Origin: Fratercula arctica
Lineage: Eukaryota > Chordata > Aves > Charadriiformes > Alcidae
Assembly: GCA_947846985.1 (NCBI GenBank)
Contig: CANTUZ010000011.1
Span: forward strand, 29,445,589 to 29,509,588
DNA length: 64,000 bases
Direction: 5' to 3'
In this document: positions 12,174-27,386 of the stretch, one piece after another
How the letters are laid out: each line of letters begins with the position of its first letter
How positions within the stretch are numbered: position 1 is the stretch's first letter
Notes under the pieces: generated by a model
Told to the model about the DNA's origin: nothing
Seen by the model: only the letters and a program-made list of their open reading frames with translations
Databases searched by the model: none
Program-made: the position numbers and the translations under genes

Positions 12174-15100
12174 AAGAAAAAGGTGAGTTGAGTTACCGTC
12201 ACAAAGGGACTTGATAGTGTCTGAGAGAGAAGACCATGCTTCTGGAACTTCATTTTGGTTCTCTGACAACATCCTCATTTTAGCGTGGTGAATGTAAGAT
12301 GGTAATGTGGGTCAGAAATGAATGTATGTAATACCTTTTGTCTCAAAAGGAAATACATTCAAGTATGTTTGTCACCCAATTCTAACTCTGAAAGAAGTTT
12401 TTTACTTTAAGTTAATAGTAGTTTGCGTAGTTTTCCTCTTTTTGTTTAGTTTTTGTTAATATATCATACATCAAAATGTTAGAGGACAGACATTACTGTA
12501 GTCTAATTGTCTAGTAACAGGAAGGCTTTTTGTTTTATGCTTTACATAATGCACAAGCCACTTAGTTAAATGCATTTCAGTTTTGCACACTGGAAACCAA
12601 ATTAATGCTACTTAGATTAAAGATCTCATCAGGCCTCAAGTAGCTGAATAGGACTGGCATAATGTCTTGCTAGATCTTTATAACTTCATTAAGGTGATAC
12701 ATTTTTCAGTAATCAAAGCCTTCTTATGTCAACCAGTATATTTGGAAATATATTTGAAACAAAAACGTTAAAGGCTACTGTTACAGTCATTTGGCAGCGC
12801 AAACTAAAAAATGTTGACACAAAGCAAAGCTCATAGAATTGGAGGGCTTTCTCGTGTCTGGATGTCTGAGAAAATCAAGAAGTGCTACCTGAAGTTGTGG
12901 CAGGTTTTTCCAAATCTTACAGCACTTAAATTCTCCTATTCGTGATTATACTCATAAATGGATTTGTCTATCCAATAACTGTTACTATTCTTGATCCCTG
13001 TAACTATTTGGAGAAATAAATTACTCCATGAAAAGCAGTGAACCTTTTCTGTTTTATGATGCCAGATTTATTTTAAATACCCTCTGTAGCTTGCCTGCTT
13101 TGCAAATCGCAGAAATACTGGTCTATAAAAAAAACCCCAAACCTGTTGAAATTTAAATAATGAAAAGTGAAATATAAAAACAAATTAATTACTTGCTAAT
13201 CAAACTTTATCAGTTAAATTGTGTGTATTTTAACTGGGTTGACTTGTTAACACTCAAAATACATAACAAAAAGCAGTGGTACTTTTCTTCATTTTATGTA
13301 ATTATGTTCAAGCACGCCGCATTACTGGGCGTTAAAAGAGCTGTGGTTTATTGTGTGGAAGCTATTTCATGTTGAAATGATGGACGGACTCTATTGATCC
13401 ACTAAATAATTAACAACGTCCTCGTAATCATTCTGATAGTGTGCTGTCCTTGTGCTTCTAACACACACTTTGAAAACTAAGCACCAAGAACACAAGTTCT
13501 GCTGCCGTGGTCATTGCTGTTCCAAGATTTCATCAGATTTATGTTCTTTATGATCCTTCAGACTAGTAGTATCTCTGTCACTCAGGTTTATCTGCACAAT
13601 TTGGGCTGCCATCATCTGAATATGCAACCACACAAAGTAAAAAGTTAGGGGCGAAACAAAAGAATTCATCCTGCAGGAGGTACAAAATATTCCAAAAGAA
13701 AATAACCAGTGGAGGCAGCTTCTTCTTGATAGGCATTCTGCAGTAAAAGAGGTTGAAAAGAGAGGCCAATCACCCCTGCCAAGTCCTGCTCAAAAATCTG
13801 GTGTTTTAGATGCTGTATGCCACATTGCAGCTGTCCTTAACTTTAGCTTCTGCAAACAAGAAAGGAGGCTTGCCAATGTATTTTTAAGATAAAAATAGAA
13901 TAAAGTTATCAAAAACTCAAAGTCAAAGGCTCAGTATTTTTCTTGTGAAAGGAGGTTCTTTATAGACCTGTCATCATGAATACAGCAGAAACAACTATTC
14001 TCCTTTGTAATCTTACAGCATTACATTACTCGCTTGGGTCTGTGTGTCTGATAAAGGAGTACAGGTAAAGGGGTAGAAGTTCCTGCCATGGAAGTCTTTA
14101 TGAAATGTGGTATTCGCACAATTTCACTAAATAGTACAGGCTTGACAGAGCTGTCTGTACTGCTGCAGTGCCTGTGGTCACCAGTTTTGCTATTGTTAGA
14201 TTTCCTGTTGGTGCAATGGAAAGAGGTGGGGTTAGATAATTTTTGCTTCACTCTTCACTTGTCAGGAAGGTGTTAATGCAAGTGTTCTTGAAAGGGTTTG
14301 CTTTTATCCAGTATCAGCAGTTACAGTTTGTTCATTTCTTCTGTTGCGCTCTCTATTTTTATTAATATGTACACTGGATACAGTGACTATTAATTTTCTC
14401 AAAGATTTTCAAAACTTACCAACAGCACAAAAGGCAGTCTACGAGGATATTTTATTGGAATTAAAGAATTGGGTTTTTTTCTTCTAAGGTAAGAATGGCA
14501 GATGTGAAGAAAATTAAAATGACATCACTAATATTGACTTCAAAAGAAGTTGTACACAATAAGGAATACAGAATTAGGCCCCAAGGAATTCATTGCCTTT
14601 TACGTGCTAAGCAATTTTCAGGTGCAACTCTTGTAGAGAAAGCGATATTTACAGAATACCAAGAAATGCAGTCACAAACAGTTTTGTGTTTCATGTTAAA
14701 ATTCCTGGGTTTTTAAGAGAGAAAAGAAAAAGACGTTGTGTTGTTTTACTACAACAGTATGGCATTGCTTGATCTGCCATCTGAAGGAACACAACCTGTA
14801 CACAAGTTCTTACTGTTCTAGTGCAGCTATTTAACAGAACAAAGTGAAATATTTGGGAGCTGAGGTTTTTTGTCTGAAACGTAAGATCATCTGGCTGTTC
14901 CTGCATTAACTCACAAGCCTTCTGATCTGATTCTCACTTAATGCCGTGGTATGTTATGGGCTTGTTTAGCCAGAGAAGGCATTTCCTTTCTTGCTATTTC
15001 TTTTCCTCATACTGTAGTATTGGTACAAGGAAAAAATTCCTTATATATGGATACAAATACCCAGACTATTCGTGTGTGTGCATTTTCATTGCTTGTATTG

Positions 15101-18100
15101 GGCAGGTGCACTGGACATCGTTTCGGGGTCCATCATTTTCTCTAGCCTTCCCCACCAGATGCCCTTAAATCTGCTTCAGCTCGTGCACTGTTCTTTGCGT
15201 TCTGCCTGATGGAGAAGTTATTAAGGGAACCATCATTTTAAACTAGTAGGTGGACAAAGCTGAGAGGGATTATAATTCTGCTGGAGGGTGTTACTATGTA
15301 CTGTCAGTTGGCTCTTTGAATCAGGAGAGAACTTAGAGAGGTGGAGGAAAATGCTGACAATCCTAAATGGATGCTGGAAGCTTGGCATGCGTTTCTGATT
15401 TTTAACAAAAGCAATAGAGTGCTGCCCACTGTCACTTAGAGTGTTTCATTAGATTTAGGAATCAGTCAGGTGCAGTGTTCACACTCTATCACAGAGAAAT
15501 GCTATTGAATTGAGTGCAAGGCTTTTATTCACTCTTCTTTAAGAAATTGTATAACAAAATATAGTCTCTGCATATCCTATTTCTATTGCCTTATGCATGA
15601 GGAAGTCATAAAATTTGGCTTTGGACTAAAGGCATGCTTTTTATATCAGGCTGGAGAAGTAAACATGTATTTTATAAAGAACAGAAGAGGTTTATTGAAG
15701 CCTCTTTCTGTGAGGTCATTTACCTGTCACCTATTATTCACCAGTTTTTTCGAATATTGAAAGAGTGCTCAGTCATGTGATCCCCAGTCTCTGTCCTGTC
15801 TCAGCCTGCTGGCTTTTTTCCCTTTGGCTATGTTTAATTTAGATGGAAGGCTGCTTTTTTACATGCTGTTTTAGATCCCTTATGTGAAAGTTCATCTCTC
15901 CAGTACAAGTTGAAGAAAGCCACTTGAAAGCAGGGTATGTTTAGAAGGGATCAAAAATTGATCTTTAGCTTAGTGATGCCCTTTTTTGTATATATTATGA
16001 AGAAATTGTTGGTGACAATTCTGTTTCCATTTAATTGAAGCTTTTATGTTAGGAAAAATGAAAAAGATCCTTGAACCTGACGTTTCTGAGAATACTAGAA
16101 ATGTGAATTTAGGGGGTGTTTTGTTATACCAGGAATAGCTTTTCTATGAGTATCCCCTACAGACCAGTTCTCTGTTGTTAAAGTTATCTTTAAGTGACTG
16201 AATTTCCTCCTGAATTTTTGAGTTTTTTTAGCTACTTAGATGACCTTTTTTTACTGCCATCATGTGCTTTGCTTACATGATTTAATTCTTTCTTCTATCT
16301 GTCAGGGTAGGTAGGAGAGGAATTGCCTCCTTCAGCATTTCTGTGATTTCCTTATTTCTTTCTGTTGTATGGTTCGCTGTGTAGTAATAATTTTTCACCT
16401 GTGCGTAATGAGTTATTTCTCAAAAAACCCCTACGTACTTAGTGGTTATAACTAGTTATGTTTTAGAGACCTGTGGCTTAGGCTTCTCTGCATATGTTGA
16501 AAAATCACGCATTGCTGAAATAGTGTTCCATGGAGCTGTACGCAATGAACTTGCTCACTCTTAAGGAACAGTTCTCCCGTAAGTCCTCTTATTTTCTCTG
16601 ACAGCTTTTATTAAAGTTCTGTATACTTAAATTATGGCTTTCTGAAACTATCCTTTCAGGCAAAATAATGCTATAAGTTATTGACTAATATGATTCTATT
16701 CTCAAATGGGTAAGTATTTAGAAAACAACCTTTTAAATTTAATAGAAAACTAGTAGAGGATGAGCTGCCTTTGAACCACGTTCAGCATTATTGAGCGCGA
16801 GTATTTCTCTTATTCCATTTAGCAGGTTTTCAGTTAATGGATTTTGCTGTGTCTGAGTGGTGAAATTTGAGACTAGAGGGAATCTGCATTTTCCTGCAAC
16901 TTCTCATTAATAGGAAATACCTGTTAAGGCTCTTTACTCCCAGTCTTCACAGGCACCTCTTGAATGTATCCATTTCAAAACTCCACAAAATTTGCTATCT
17001 TTTATAGTTTTAATCTCTTCCTGTCCCTTGTCCAATTACCTATGCTTTCTTAGAGCCCTTTCCTTATTGTATCTATTTTCTCTTCTTTCTTCCTAATGCC
17101 GTCTTCCACCTTATGAGCTCTGATAGAGAAAAGCCTCTTCCTTTTCTGTGCTAAACAGTCAATTATATCTTATCCTACTTACAACAAATATTTAGCAGTT
17201 GTGTACAGCTAAAAGCCACTGTATGTTTCTGTGCATACTTTATTTTTGCTTGGTGAAGTGCTTTGCTTAGACTGCCTGTTACTTGACACAGCGATCATAG
17301 AAATTAATGTTTCTCTGTATGATCAGAAAATAAATAATGATTGCTGACAGTTCGAGTAATATTTTTTTTTCTATATTTTTCAACTTTGAAATGGTTTGAT
17401 CTTTGGAAAAACTTTCAAATTTAATTGTGGTGCCAACAATTTTAAAAAAATCTCACTCATCTGAAAACAATGAGAATAAAAGCCTAGAGCAGAAGTTATG
17501 AAGGCAATGCCTTTTATGTCACTGTTGTTTAAAGTAATGTTTTGTGTGAGGCTTAATAATCAATATGTCACTGATCCAATTTACTTACCCCATCTACTGG
17601 GTGAAAAAATCAGTCATGGAAAATGAGAGTGGTTAGGAAAGGTGTTTAAGGGTTGTATTCACTGAAACCTGCTTTACTAAGGATTTTCTTAGAAAGTCGT
17701 GGTGAATTTGCTGCGATACAGATATAGTGCAAGTCTGGAGTATGGTACCTATTTGATAGTAGGTCTTTTTATGGACATTCTTCATTTGCTCTCAGATTGC
17801 TTTTAGGTGCTTTAGCTTAATCTGTCTTGGAAGCTAAAGCACACAAAGGCACAATTAAGGTGGAATTAGGGTTTCCATTTGAGGATTTCGTACACAATGT
17901 CTGTTTGCGCTGCTGTGTAGCAGGACCTTTATCCCTGGACATGAGCCTTAAAATACTCCTGCTTTCTCCTCTTTGTTTTGTTTGGTTGGTTTTGAATCTT
18001 GTAATTCCTGCTGCTTCTCCCTCCCCCTTGCTTCCCTCCTTCCTCTGGGTTTTGTGCTAAGAAACTTTAATTCGCAGAGGCTGCTGAGAAGTGGCACAAT

Positions 18101-21100
18101 TTTAAGCACAGCAGTATTTAAGCAGTGGATTATCCTTGGTAAACCCTGCACGGAGGCTCTCACTTAGCTTTACTGCATGCCTTGTTCCCCCTCTTCAGTT
18201 TAGCAACTTTTTTCCACATAAGCCCTCGGCACCTGTGTGAAAAATGGGCAGCTGTCTAAAACCACACGCATTTGTTGGTAATGGCCACATGTGTTGCATC
18301 CTGCATGCCAGAAAAGCAGGCAGAAAAACTTCCAGCTTATCTAACAGTGATTTTGAGTTTTATTCTTTTTGAAACAAAATTAATAAAAGATTTTGTCAGA
18401 GTTTACCACTGGGTATTGTGTTGTTTCAAGTTAAGCCTTTCTGTTTCAAGTTAAATTACAAATTGTTGCTTTATTAATATTTTTAGATATGGAAATTCTT
18501 CGAAGAACACTCCATCTCATGAGGAATTACAGAAATAGTTAATTTCAAATGCATTGTTATGAAAAACAAATCTGTTTTATTTTTCTTATCTGTTTCCTTT
18601 GTTAGAAAATTACATGCTGAGCGTGAGTCAGTAAATGCAAGCTTGAGACTGCTTACAATAGTTGAGTATTTTATAACCATTCTTCGTCACCAAATGTCTT
18701 CATATTCAATAGATTTATAGTAATATGAGTAATGGCTAGGGAGCTAACAAATCAAAATCTCATTTCAGATGTCTGACACTAATGTTGTGCTGACTTATTG
18801 TTCTCTGTGTTGGATTTCTGATCAAATTACCAAAATAGCTACTTGGAAGTAACAACACAAAGTAAAAAATACTCTAGAAATGGTGTGCTGAATTTCATAT
18901 TTAATGTGTGCCATCGAAAGCGGTCATTTACAAATTGCAGTTGTGTTAAATATATTAGTAGATTTTTGTTTATAAAAGAAGGTGGTGACAGAAGCCCTAG
19001 CTCTTGATTCAGGAATTTTAACAAGTGGTAAAAAAAAAAGCCGCAACATTTCACAGGGAAGGTACAAGGTGACTGCTGGTATTTATTCCAGCCTTGTCAC
19101 ACTATATTTTATAGTTCTTCAAGGTAGCTTTGCAGCTGCAAAACAATAACCAGATGCGTAATTGAGAAGCAGCTGCATGAAATTTTCATTTTTTATGCAT
19201 AAAATCAGAACCATTAGACATGCTCTGTGTATAACGTATGAAACGCTAAACAACATTGTTGTCTCTGCAATACTAGCAGCTGTGTAAAGGAGAGAAATCA
19301 CACCTTCTACACTCTCTAGATGCCCATCTGCTTCTAAATATTTGGGGTCTGATTCCTGACACTGAATTTCTTTCTTTTCTGTTCTTTGTTTTTCCTTGTT
19401 TGTTCCTCTTGCTGGCGTTGGAATAATAAAGCATTTGCTCTGGCTTTCATTTGTAAAACCCTATTGTAATATCTGTAGATTAATCTGTAAGTAGTAATTC
19501 TTTTTCAGATCACCTATATTTATTTCTGCTGTTTTTATCTGAATAACACAGTATATCCCCTTTTGGGGACGTTCGTTCCTGATGGAAGATAAATGACTTG
19601 TGCTGCTTTTTAGGATTCTGCCATCACCGACTGCATGTGTTTCAAGGCAGAACTGAATCCAGTTTTGTCATTTGATATAAACTACAGCACTGTTGAAAGA
19701 AATACCAGCTTGCTTGAACAATCATTTAGTTTGCGCTTGTATTTTAACTACACGGGACAAGATACAAAATAATGGTTATTGTCCAGAAGCCATGTGTCAC
19801 TTTCACTTGAGAATTCTTCTCTTATTTCCTGTGAAACCTGATGTATTTATTTAAAAGAAATGTATGCGTTGATAGTTACTACATCTTAGCACATTTTTAG
19901 TAACAAATACTGCGAATATTATGGGTTTAACTTCTGATGGAAAAGATCAGGTTCTCAGCTGGCAGTCTGTAGTTTTTCCTCCCTGGGCCTCATTACTACG
20001 GCTGCATTTGTGGTGTGATCTTTGGGGTGGCTGTGATCAGAAGAATCATGCTGCTTTTCTTTACATGATATAAACCCTCAGCGGGAGATGTGTTTTAAGT
20101 ATTAATTTTTGAAATAGTGTTTATTAGCTAGAAACTTGAGACGACAGAGCCTCTGGGATTGATGGGTCTGCGCTATGTAGTTCTGCGTCTTCGATGTGAT
20201 CAGCCTGGCAGTATGTAATCTCTTCTATAAGGGTGTCAGAAGCGTAATTGACACTTACGTCTGTAAAAATGTGGTGTGTGTGGTTTTTAAATAAAATGTT
20301 TTAATGGGAGTACTAGTAACAAAATCATGTTGAATTGAATTAGTATAAAATCTAAGAGTGGGATGATGGAAGTCTAGAGGTGAGGATAATTTATAATTAG
20401 CCCCTTTTGTAGTGTCTGTTAGGTAGTCACTAGCAAAACTCTTTCATGTGGTCAGTAGTTTGGTAATAATTTCTTCAAAGAACTATATAATCTGTTCCCT
20501 CCTCCATACCGTGAACATTTTTATCCTTGAAACTGATCTTATTTGAGGCTGCAGTTTCTTTTGCAAAGGGGGCAAATATGACATTAGCTCTGGTTGCCCC
20601 GTCGTTGCTTCTAGGTGTACGGAGAGACCTTTTCTTTTCTAGTCAGGCCTCAGATGATTGGCACGTTAAAGAATGGGGGGAACTGAGCTAGATTTAGACT
20701 GGGTAAAACTGGGAAACTTTACAAACTGAAGTTTTGAGTAGTGATAAGTTCCTTCAAATTAATAGTTAAACTTATGTTGAAAAAACAGCTCTTACTCAGA
20801 TGCTTTTCTTTAACTGAGTTCTGAATTATTGCTCTGTCTTTTACCATTTCTTGTCTTGAGTGTTTAAGACAACAGTTCTAGTTATTGCCCTACTTTGATA
20901 CTCTCATGATTTTCCTGATCTCCACTAGTTCCCTCAGGTGATGCAGGGTACCGCAGGAAAGTACTACTGTTGGATAACCGCTTTCTGTATATAATTCAAT
21001 TGAGGAAGTTACTTTTTTTTCTTTGTTTCTGTTAAATTTGCTATACCTCCATCCTGTGATTCCCTTCTCTGCTTTTCCTCCTACAGCCTCCCCCAGTCTA

Positions 21101-24100
21101 TGAAGTAATCTTAGCTGGTATTTTGCGAAGGGTAGTATGACTTGCAAGAGCTTGTTTTATCTTTAAAGATGGGAGCAATTTACAAGCTGATACTGTGAAT
21201 ACATCAGCAGTTGAGAAGTAGGATTGTAAGAGGCTGCGATTATTTTTTTATTTTTTTTTTGTTAGACAATCTCTACCTAAAATGGTAGAGCAGTTTTTGA
21301 AGCTGAGGATGTTCTGACATTTCGTTAATCTGCTACTTCATATTTGAGAAAGTGCTGTGAATTTAAAATATGTTTATCTACATTTCTTCAAATATTTGCA
21401 GTTTAAGAAAACTAAAATATTTCAACACACTTATGAATATGAAATGTGTCTTTGTAACGCTACTGGATTCAATTGGGAGATATTATCTGACTTCCTGCCT
21501 CACGGTGTATTTTAAATAAGGCTTTAACCCTTGAGAATGTCATCACAAAAAACACTTAGTGAGAATCATGTTCAGTTTAGTTCCAGGGGTTACCTATGCT
21601 CTATTTTAAGTGATTTTCATTTTGTTAAGAAAAATCTGAAGTTGACAATTTTACCTATATGTGGTATACTCTACCCTGTCCTACAGTTAAAGTCAGCTAT
21701 TGTTTCTTGTGTCATTGTGAAGGAGAACATTTTTCTTGTACCTCCCCTGGGCTTAGTTGGATTGCTCACCTGAGTAAGATAAATAGGGCCAAACTTCAGG
21801 CTATAAATCTTAAATATATTTATTGTTCTAAATGCTTAAGAACAGCACCAGGTTTTTTACAAAGACGGGAAAGAAAGGCAGCCATGAAAAGTTTATTGTG
21901 TAAATAGTTTACAATATAAGGGAAGATTCACCATTACTGCAGTGTGCTTCCTTCTACTCCCTGACAAGTCTTACCCCTCTATTCCTCCAGTTACTCATCT
22001 GTGTATTTTAGTAGCAGTTTTCCTAATCTTACCATGTGTGAGTATCGTGCTCCACTGAAGATTATTGTCGTCATAATCCTGTACTGTGTCTGCATGTCCA
22101 ACACCTCCTTTTGTTCTTGTTACCCCAGATGAATCTTTTACATGGGTTTTTGTTTTAGCTCATTAAATGTTCAGTGTGGTTGATTTCTCTTTTGCTTTTT
22201 GGCCTTTCCACATCTTACCTTCAGTGTAATACAGCATTTGTTTTGTGTGTGTTGGGATATGAGTGGAACAAGAGAGATTTGAGACTGATTATTGCAAATT
22301 TAACTATCTTAGAAAAAACTATTCTTTCTTATAACATTTTTGCCCCCTATAAATACAGGCTTTTGTCTCATGCCATAAAGTTAATCTGCCATTTAAATAT
22401 GGTGATTAACTTGTGCTATAAATAACTTGCTTATTTGTCTTTTGAGTGGCATTCCTATTTGGAGTGTGTATGCAGATGTGTTTACTTTGTTATTTCTTTG
22501 ATCCATAAGAAGCTAAGTTAGATGCTTAAAGATGCTTTTGTACAGAAAAGGGTTTTTGCAATTTTGAGATGAAAAAATTTAAAGTATTTCATGTTGTTGT
22601 TTTCCAAAATGAGAATCCTGTATCTTTTGACTTTATTCAGCTTTGTGTCTGTTTTCACAATTTTAATGTTTTGGGTTCCAGTTTATGTGTGTTTTTTACA
22701 TTGAGGCTTTGACATTTAGTATCCTGTAAATAGGATGCACTTCCATAGACTCTAGTAAACACTCCATCAGAAAACCGTAGGCTGATGAAGAAAGGAAGTA
22801 AACCAGTCAACATTAATCCTAGAGAGAGATTTTTAAGGGCTAAAGTTCAGAGGTAATTTAACAGGAGCTGTGTATCACTGAAGAGGTCTATATGATGTGA
22901 TACTCATCAGTTGTGCAGAAAGGAATGCAATTAGCGCAGTTAACAGCAGGTAGGGCAATGCTAATTATATGTTCTCTTGTCTCTCTACGAATTGTTGTAG
23001 CTATTTACATCCCTGTTCTTTTGTGTCTTCTTTGGTAAATTATACCACAAGAGACTTTCTGGGAGTTAACTGTGACCGTTATTTACACAGATGTAATTTA
23101 TACTGCCTCAAATACAGGTTCTGAACTTGGCCTCAAAGTGAGAAGGTTGGAAGAGATGGCAGAACAGCAACAAAACATCACACAAAAATTTTGCCTTTTA
23201 AAGAAAAATTGCCCTATTCTATACCTGACACTTCAATAAAATCTGGAACTATTTTCTGCAGCATAGAGAAAAGTAATAATCTACTGTAGCATTTTTTTTC
23301 AGCAGTTACTTCCTCTAATTTGTAGACCAGGCAGACACAATTAAGTGACCATATGCAGGACTTGAGAACTGGGTTTTCTGATGTGGTAAGGCAACTTGCT
23401 GACCTTAAGTTAATGAAATATTAACCAGTTCTTAATAGTTGTTGGGACGTCAGAGCATCTGGTTTTGAGGATGCATAGGAGGGGCAGTTGGGATGGTGCT
23501 TAGGTCACTTATTTGTTGTTTAAAAAGCAGACTGGCTGAGCCTACAAACTCTCGGCTGGACCATGGTTATGAAGCTGGTGCACAGATACGAGCATCTGCT
23601 GCTGACAGGTTCAGCACAGATTTGATTCACAGCCCTGCTCATCTGAAGCTGAGAAGTTGCTGAACAGTGCTGTGCATAAGGAATGTGAACATTTGAAATG
23701 TTCTTGTTCTCCTGTTATGTCAGTCCCTCTGTAGGTTCAGTATGGGTCCAAAACACTTAAGTCAGCCGCACGTTCTCTTTCTTTGCAAAAACAGTTGCTG
23801 CTTATTCCAATTTTACAGTTTTGGCCAGAAAAATTCCCTTTATATGTGAGTAATTGACAAAGCTGCAAATTCCACAGTTTGAGACAACTGCTCACTCATT
23901 GTGTTTAGACTGTGCAATTTCGTTAAAACATATAGAATTCAAGTTCTAAGCATAATACCTACCTGCAAAGTCCCCACAGAGCTCATCTTCCAGTAAGCCT
24001 AATTGAAACAGCTTGGCTGATTTCAGCATCATATTGAGATGCATCTTTCCCTGTAAATGCTGACTGCAAAACTGAAAGCTAATGCCTCTCTATTGCTCTT

Positions 24101-25202
24101 ACACTCATTTTTCTAGGCTAATTTAATGTTGTGAAACCTGAAAAACATGAAGTCTAACTGTAATGTATATAGTTATATCTTTGCTGCTAAGTTAGCGATT
24201 GGAGCTTGAGATATAAATACTAAGCCATTAAAACTGGTGAGTAGGATGTTTGTTTTCCCTCAAAGGACGAGGAAAGGTCTACGTGGGACAGGCTATGGTA
24301 TGAGGAAGGCATGTTGGCTTCTAAATAACCAGTTCAGCACTGCTAATCATTGAGACTTGTGTATGTAAGTGTATGTAGTGCTTTTTGTATTTTCTAACTA
24401 ACTAGAAAATGCCTTAATCAGTACCAGAATTTGGTTGTATTATCCTCTTTGCAAGTTCTAAAAAGGTAATCATATATATCTTAAAGGGGAATCGCAGTTT
24501 GTATTCCTTGGATTTAAACTTCTCAGTGGTTGTCCTCACTACAGACTGTTCAGCCATAACGATACAGAATTTGGTATGCTATCTAGCAAACTGTTCTGAA
24601 TAAAATCCTATGTGACAAATCAAATGCTGAATTGATTCAAATGAAATGCTTGGGCAAAGCTGCGTAAGCCTTTCCAGGTTCACAGAAAAAGAGAGATTAG
24701 AAAGACTGGAGCAGTCAAGGGAAGCACTGGAAAGCCAGCAAGGGGCAGGAGGTTCTTCTACTTCTAAGGGGGCATTTATGAACGTGTGTGTCCTCAGCTT
24801 TCCTGTGAGGTTCAACAGCAGCTCAGCAGTTTGTAAGCTCAGCTTTCTTCGAGGACTTAATAAGAATTTATGCAGATAACACAGGAAATTTGGAGTCCAC
24901 AAGTACCAATAATACCTGTAGGTGTTGGGGAACTTTTTTGTTTTCTACCACTATCAACACTTCATTCTGAAATGCAAGTTGTGACGACAATAGAATTTAA
25001 TTATTAAATTCAATAATTTTGGTCGAACAATGGGTTAAAATGTGTATTTAATAATAATAAAGACCACACAATATTTGTTATTCAATGATTATCTATTATA
25101 TTTAAATAAGGTGATAGATGGCATTATCACCTGATGAAAGATGTGTAAGGGGCTCACTGATGACATGGTGAGCGTGGGGAAATGTCAGAACTTTTAAGTA
25201 GA

Positions 25203-25219
25203 TTTTTTTTTTTTTTTTT
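25203..25219 (+). repeat. Poly(T) run
   Basis: Seventeen consecutive T residues followed by AG. A low-complexity tract; on the other strand it could be the remnant A-tail of a retrocopy, but no such sequence is recognisable beside it. Confidence 0.8.
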
Positions 25220-25689
25220 AGAAGTCATGGCTTTCTCTGGTGATTGAAGATTGCTCTTAAAAGGTGCTATATCTTTACATAGTCTTCAGTGAGATGTGGG
25301 AAAATCTCATAGCATCTGCGACTTGCGCAGCAGTTCTGTTGGTTTTACTTACATTTTAGTAGTGCTGTGTAACAATGAGTAAAGTCAGGAGCTTTTCTAC
25401 TAACTAGTGCTTCTCACTGTGACCCTGTAGCCCTGTAATACGGTATTGCTATTGCTAGCGACAAGCCATGAGCTCTGTACAGTTCGCAGAGCCTCAGGAT
25501 TGAGGCTGGTCAGACTTCCTTTCTCTGAACTTTTCTTGACTTCTTGCAACTTTGATTTACTTGGTTTAGCTGTAACAGCATTTTTTCTAATTGACTAGGT
25601 GTCTGTGGCTAGTGTGGTTTGCTTTTGTTTACCTTTGTATGATGCCACTGTGGTTTTACAACTAATGTAATGATGCCATATAGAGGAGC

Positions 25690-26130
25690 ACAGCCCTGGT
25701 ATAATACGCGGGGGCGGGGTGTAGCAGAGTCCAGGTATGGGGTGATGAGAGACAGAGCACAACCTGCTGGTGGAGATCCCACAGCTGTGAGTAACTCACC
25801 GATGGTCAGTTAAAGAAATGCAGACCACTAGCAGGATAAAAAAAGTTTTAGCATTAGCAAGGAGAACAAAGAACTGGTATCTAGTATCTGTAAAAGGCAC
25901 TGTATATAGTAAATCCAGATGACCACGGACCAGTGAAAAAAAAGGGTAAATTTTAAAAATGTGGATCATAGAGTGAGGAAGAAGAAACCATCAAAATCAA
26001 CATCATATTCCTCCAAAGAAAGGACTCCAGATGGTGCTGACTTGCTCTAACAGCCCTAGACCAGAATGAAACTGTCAATCTTCAGACCAAAAAGAGCGCT
26101 GGAAGGGTGAGAGTAACACTAGAAAAAGGG
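25690..26130. other. Purine-richer segment with an isolated GC box
   Basis: This segment differs in composition from its flanks. It opens with an isolated GGGGCGGGG (25711-25719) in CGCGGGGGCGGGG, then GA-rich sequence for about 400 bases. It has no sizeable open frame and no known repeat that I can name. It may be a degraded interspersed repeat or a regulatory patch. Confidence 0.3.
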
Positions 26131-27075
26131 GTAGAAATTAGCAAATAGTTGTATGACAGTTTTAACTGCATTATTATTGAAACTTTTTCATATATAGATA
26201 TTATTTCTTGTTCTATAAGTACATCTGAAATTATTTTTTTATCAAATTGTTAAGATTATGGTTATACTTACAATATAGTCTTGATTTTATATGTATCTAT
26301 GTATTTATATGTAAGCTGTGCTTTCTCTTTGGCTATAAACAGGGGTTTGGGTGTAACATTGCTGGTAGCATAGGTTTATGCAAACACCTAACAAGTATGA
26401 CTGCTGCTTCCCCGAAGCTCGGTTTCTGTAACTGTAGAAGGTTTGTGAGGTGTGTGTGCTCCTCTGCAGGAGGCCAATATTTGGGCTTTTTAAACACCCA
26501 CCCACCCCCCACCCCCAACTTTTTTTTGTTATGAAGCCACATTCAGTACAATGAGAGTGTTCCCCACTTGAAAATATTTTTTCACAAGAACAAAAAGACA
26601 GTTTCTTTTGTATATAAAGAAAGAAATAGGCTTATGTGCGGGAGTGAAGGATCTTAAATAAAACATTGTGCTTTTTCTACTTTAGTTCAACTGGGAAAAT
26701 CAATTTTTGGTTCTTCAACTGCAAAGAAAGATCAAAAGGAAAAACTGACAATCTAAACAAAGGGCAAGGTGATACGGGCTGCTTGCACTCCTGTTCCCTG
26801 GTGTGCTTCATACAGGCACTTTTCCAGGCAGAATACATTTACAGAAGAATCAAGGGTATTTTTTTTTTTTCCTCTGAATCAACGATGTTGGGAGTAAAAG
26901 TGACCTGAATATAAAAGTAAAAAAATACTACTTTATATTAATTTTGTGAAGTTCTTTGGTGCTAATATGGGCAACAGTTCTCAGATGTGTCAGGTTCCTC
27001 ATTACAGAATACTTATGTTTTAAAGGATTGTCATTGATTTTATTTTGCTAGAACTGGCCAAAGCTATCACTTCTC

Positions 27076-27098
27076 TTTTTTTTTTTTTTTTTTTTTTT
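27076..27098 (+). repeat. Poly(T) run (23)
   Basis: Twenty-three consecutive T residues. Together with the A-rich tract starting at 27387 it brackets about 290 bases. Confidence 0.85.
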
Positions 27099-27386
27099 GA
27101 GCATGATACCTAATGCAAGAGAAGAAATCTGCAAGCTTATGCCTTGCTGGATACACATTTGAATCTTTGTGTAAAAACTAATGTCAGTCACTGTGGAGGG
27201 AAACTTTATGGATATTGGCTTTTCTGCTTTGTATCGAATCATATTTTTATCTTTAATAAAATAAATGTGATTTATTCTTATAGGCTCATATTTACAAGAG
27301 GAAGAGATTAAAATGTCAGCAGAAAAAACAGAAGGGAGGAGTGTGAAAACTTTCTTTAAAACACAAACAAAAAACCACCCCAAACT

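Noticed and set aside
12828..12850. CTCATAGAATTGGAGGG, resembling a reverse CR1 terminus
   Set aside because: Only one 8-base unit and no further CR1 sequence follows.
24579..24902. Pair of opposed open frames of 107 and 77 codons
   Set aside because: They mirror each other on the two strands, as expected from locally stop-poor sequence; no recognisable family.
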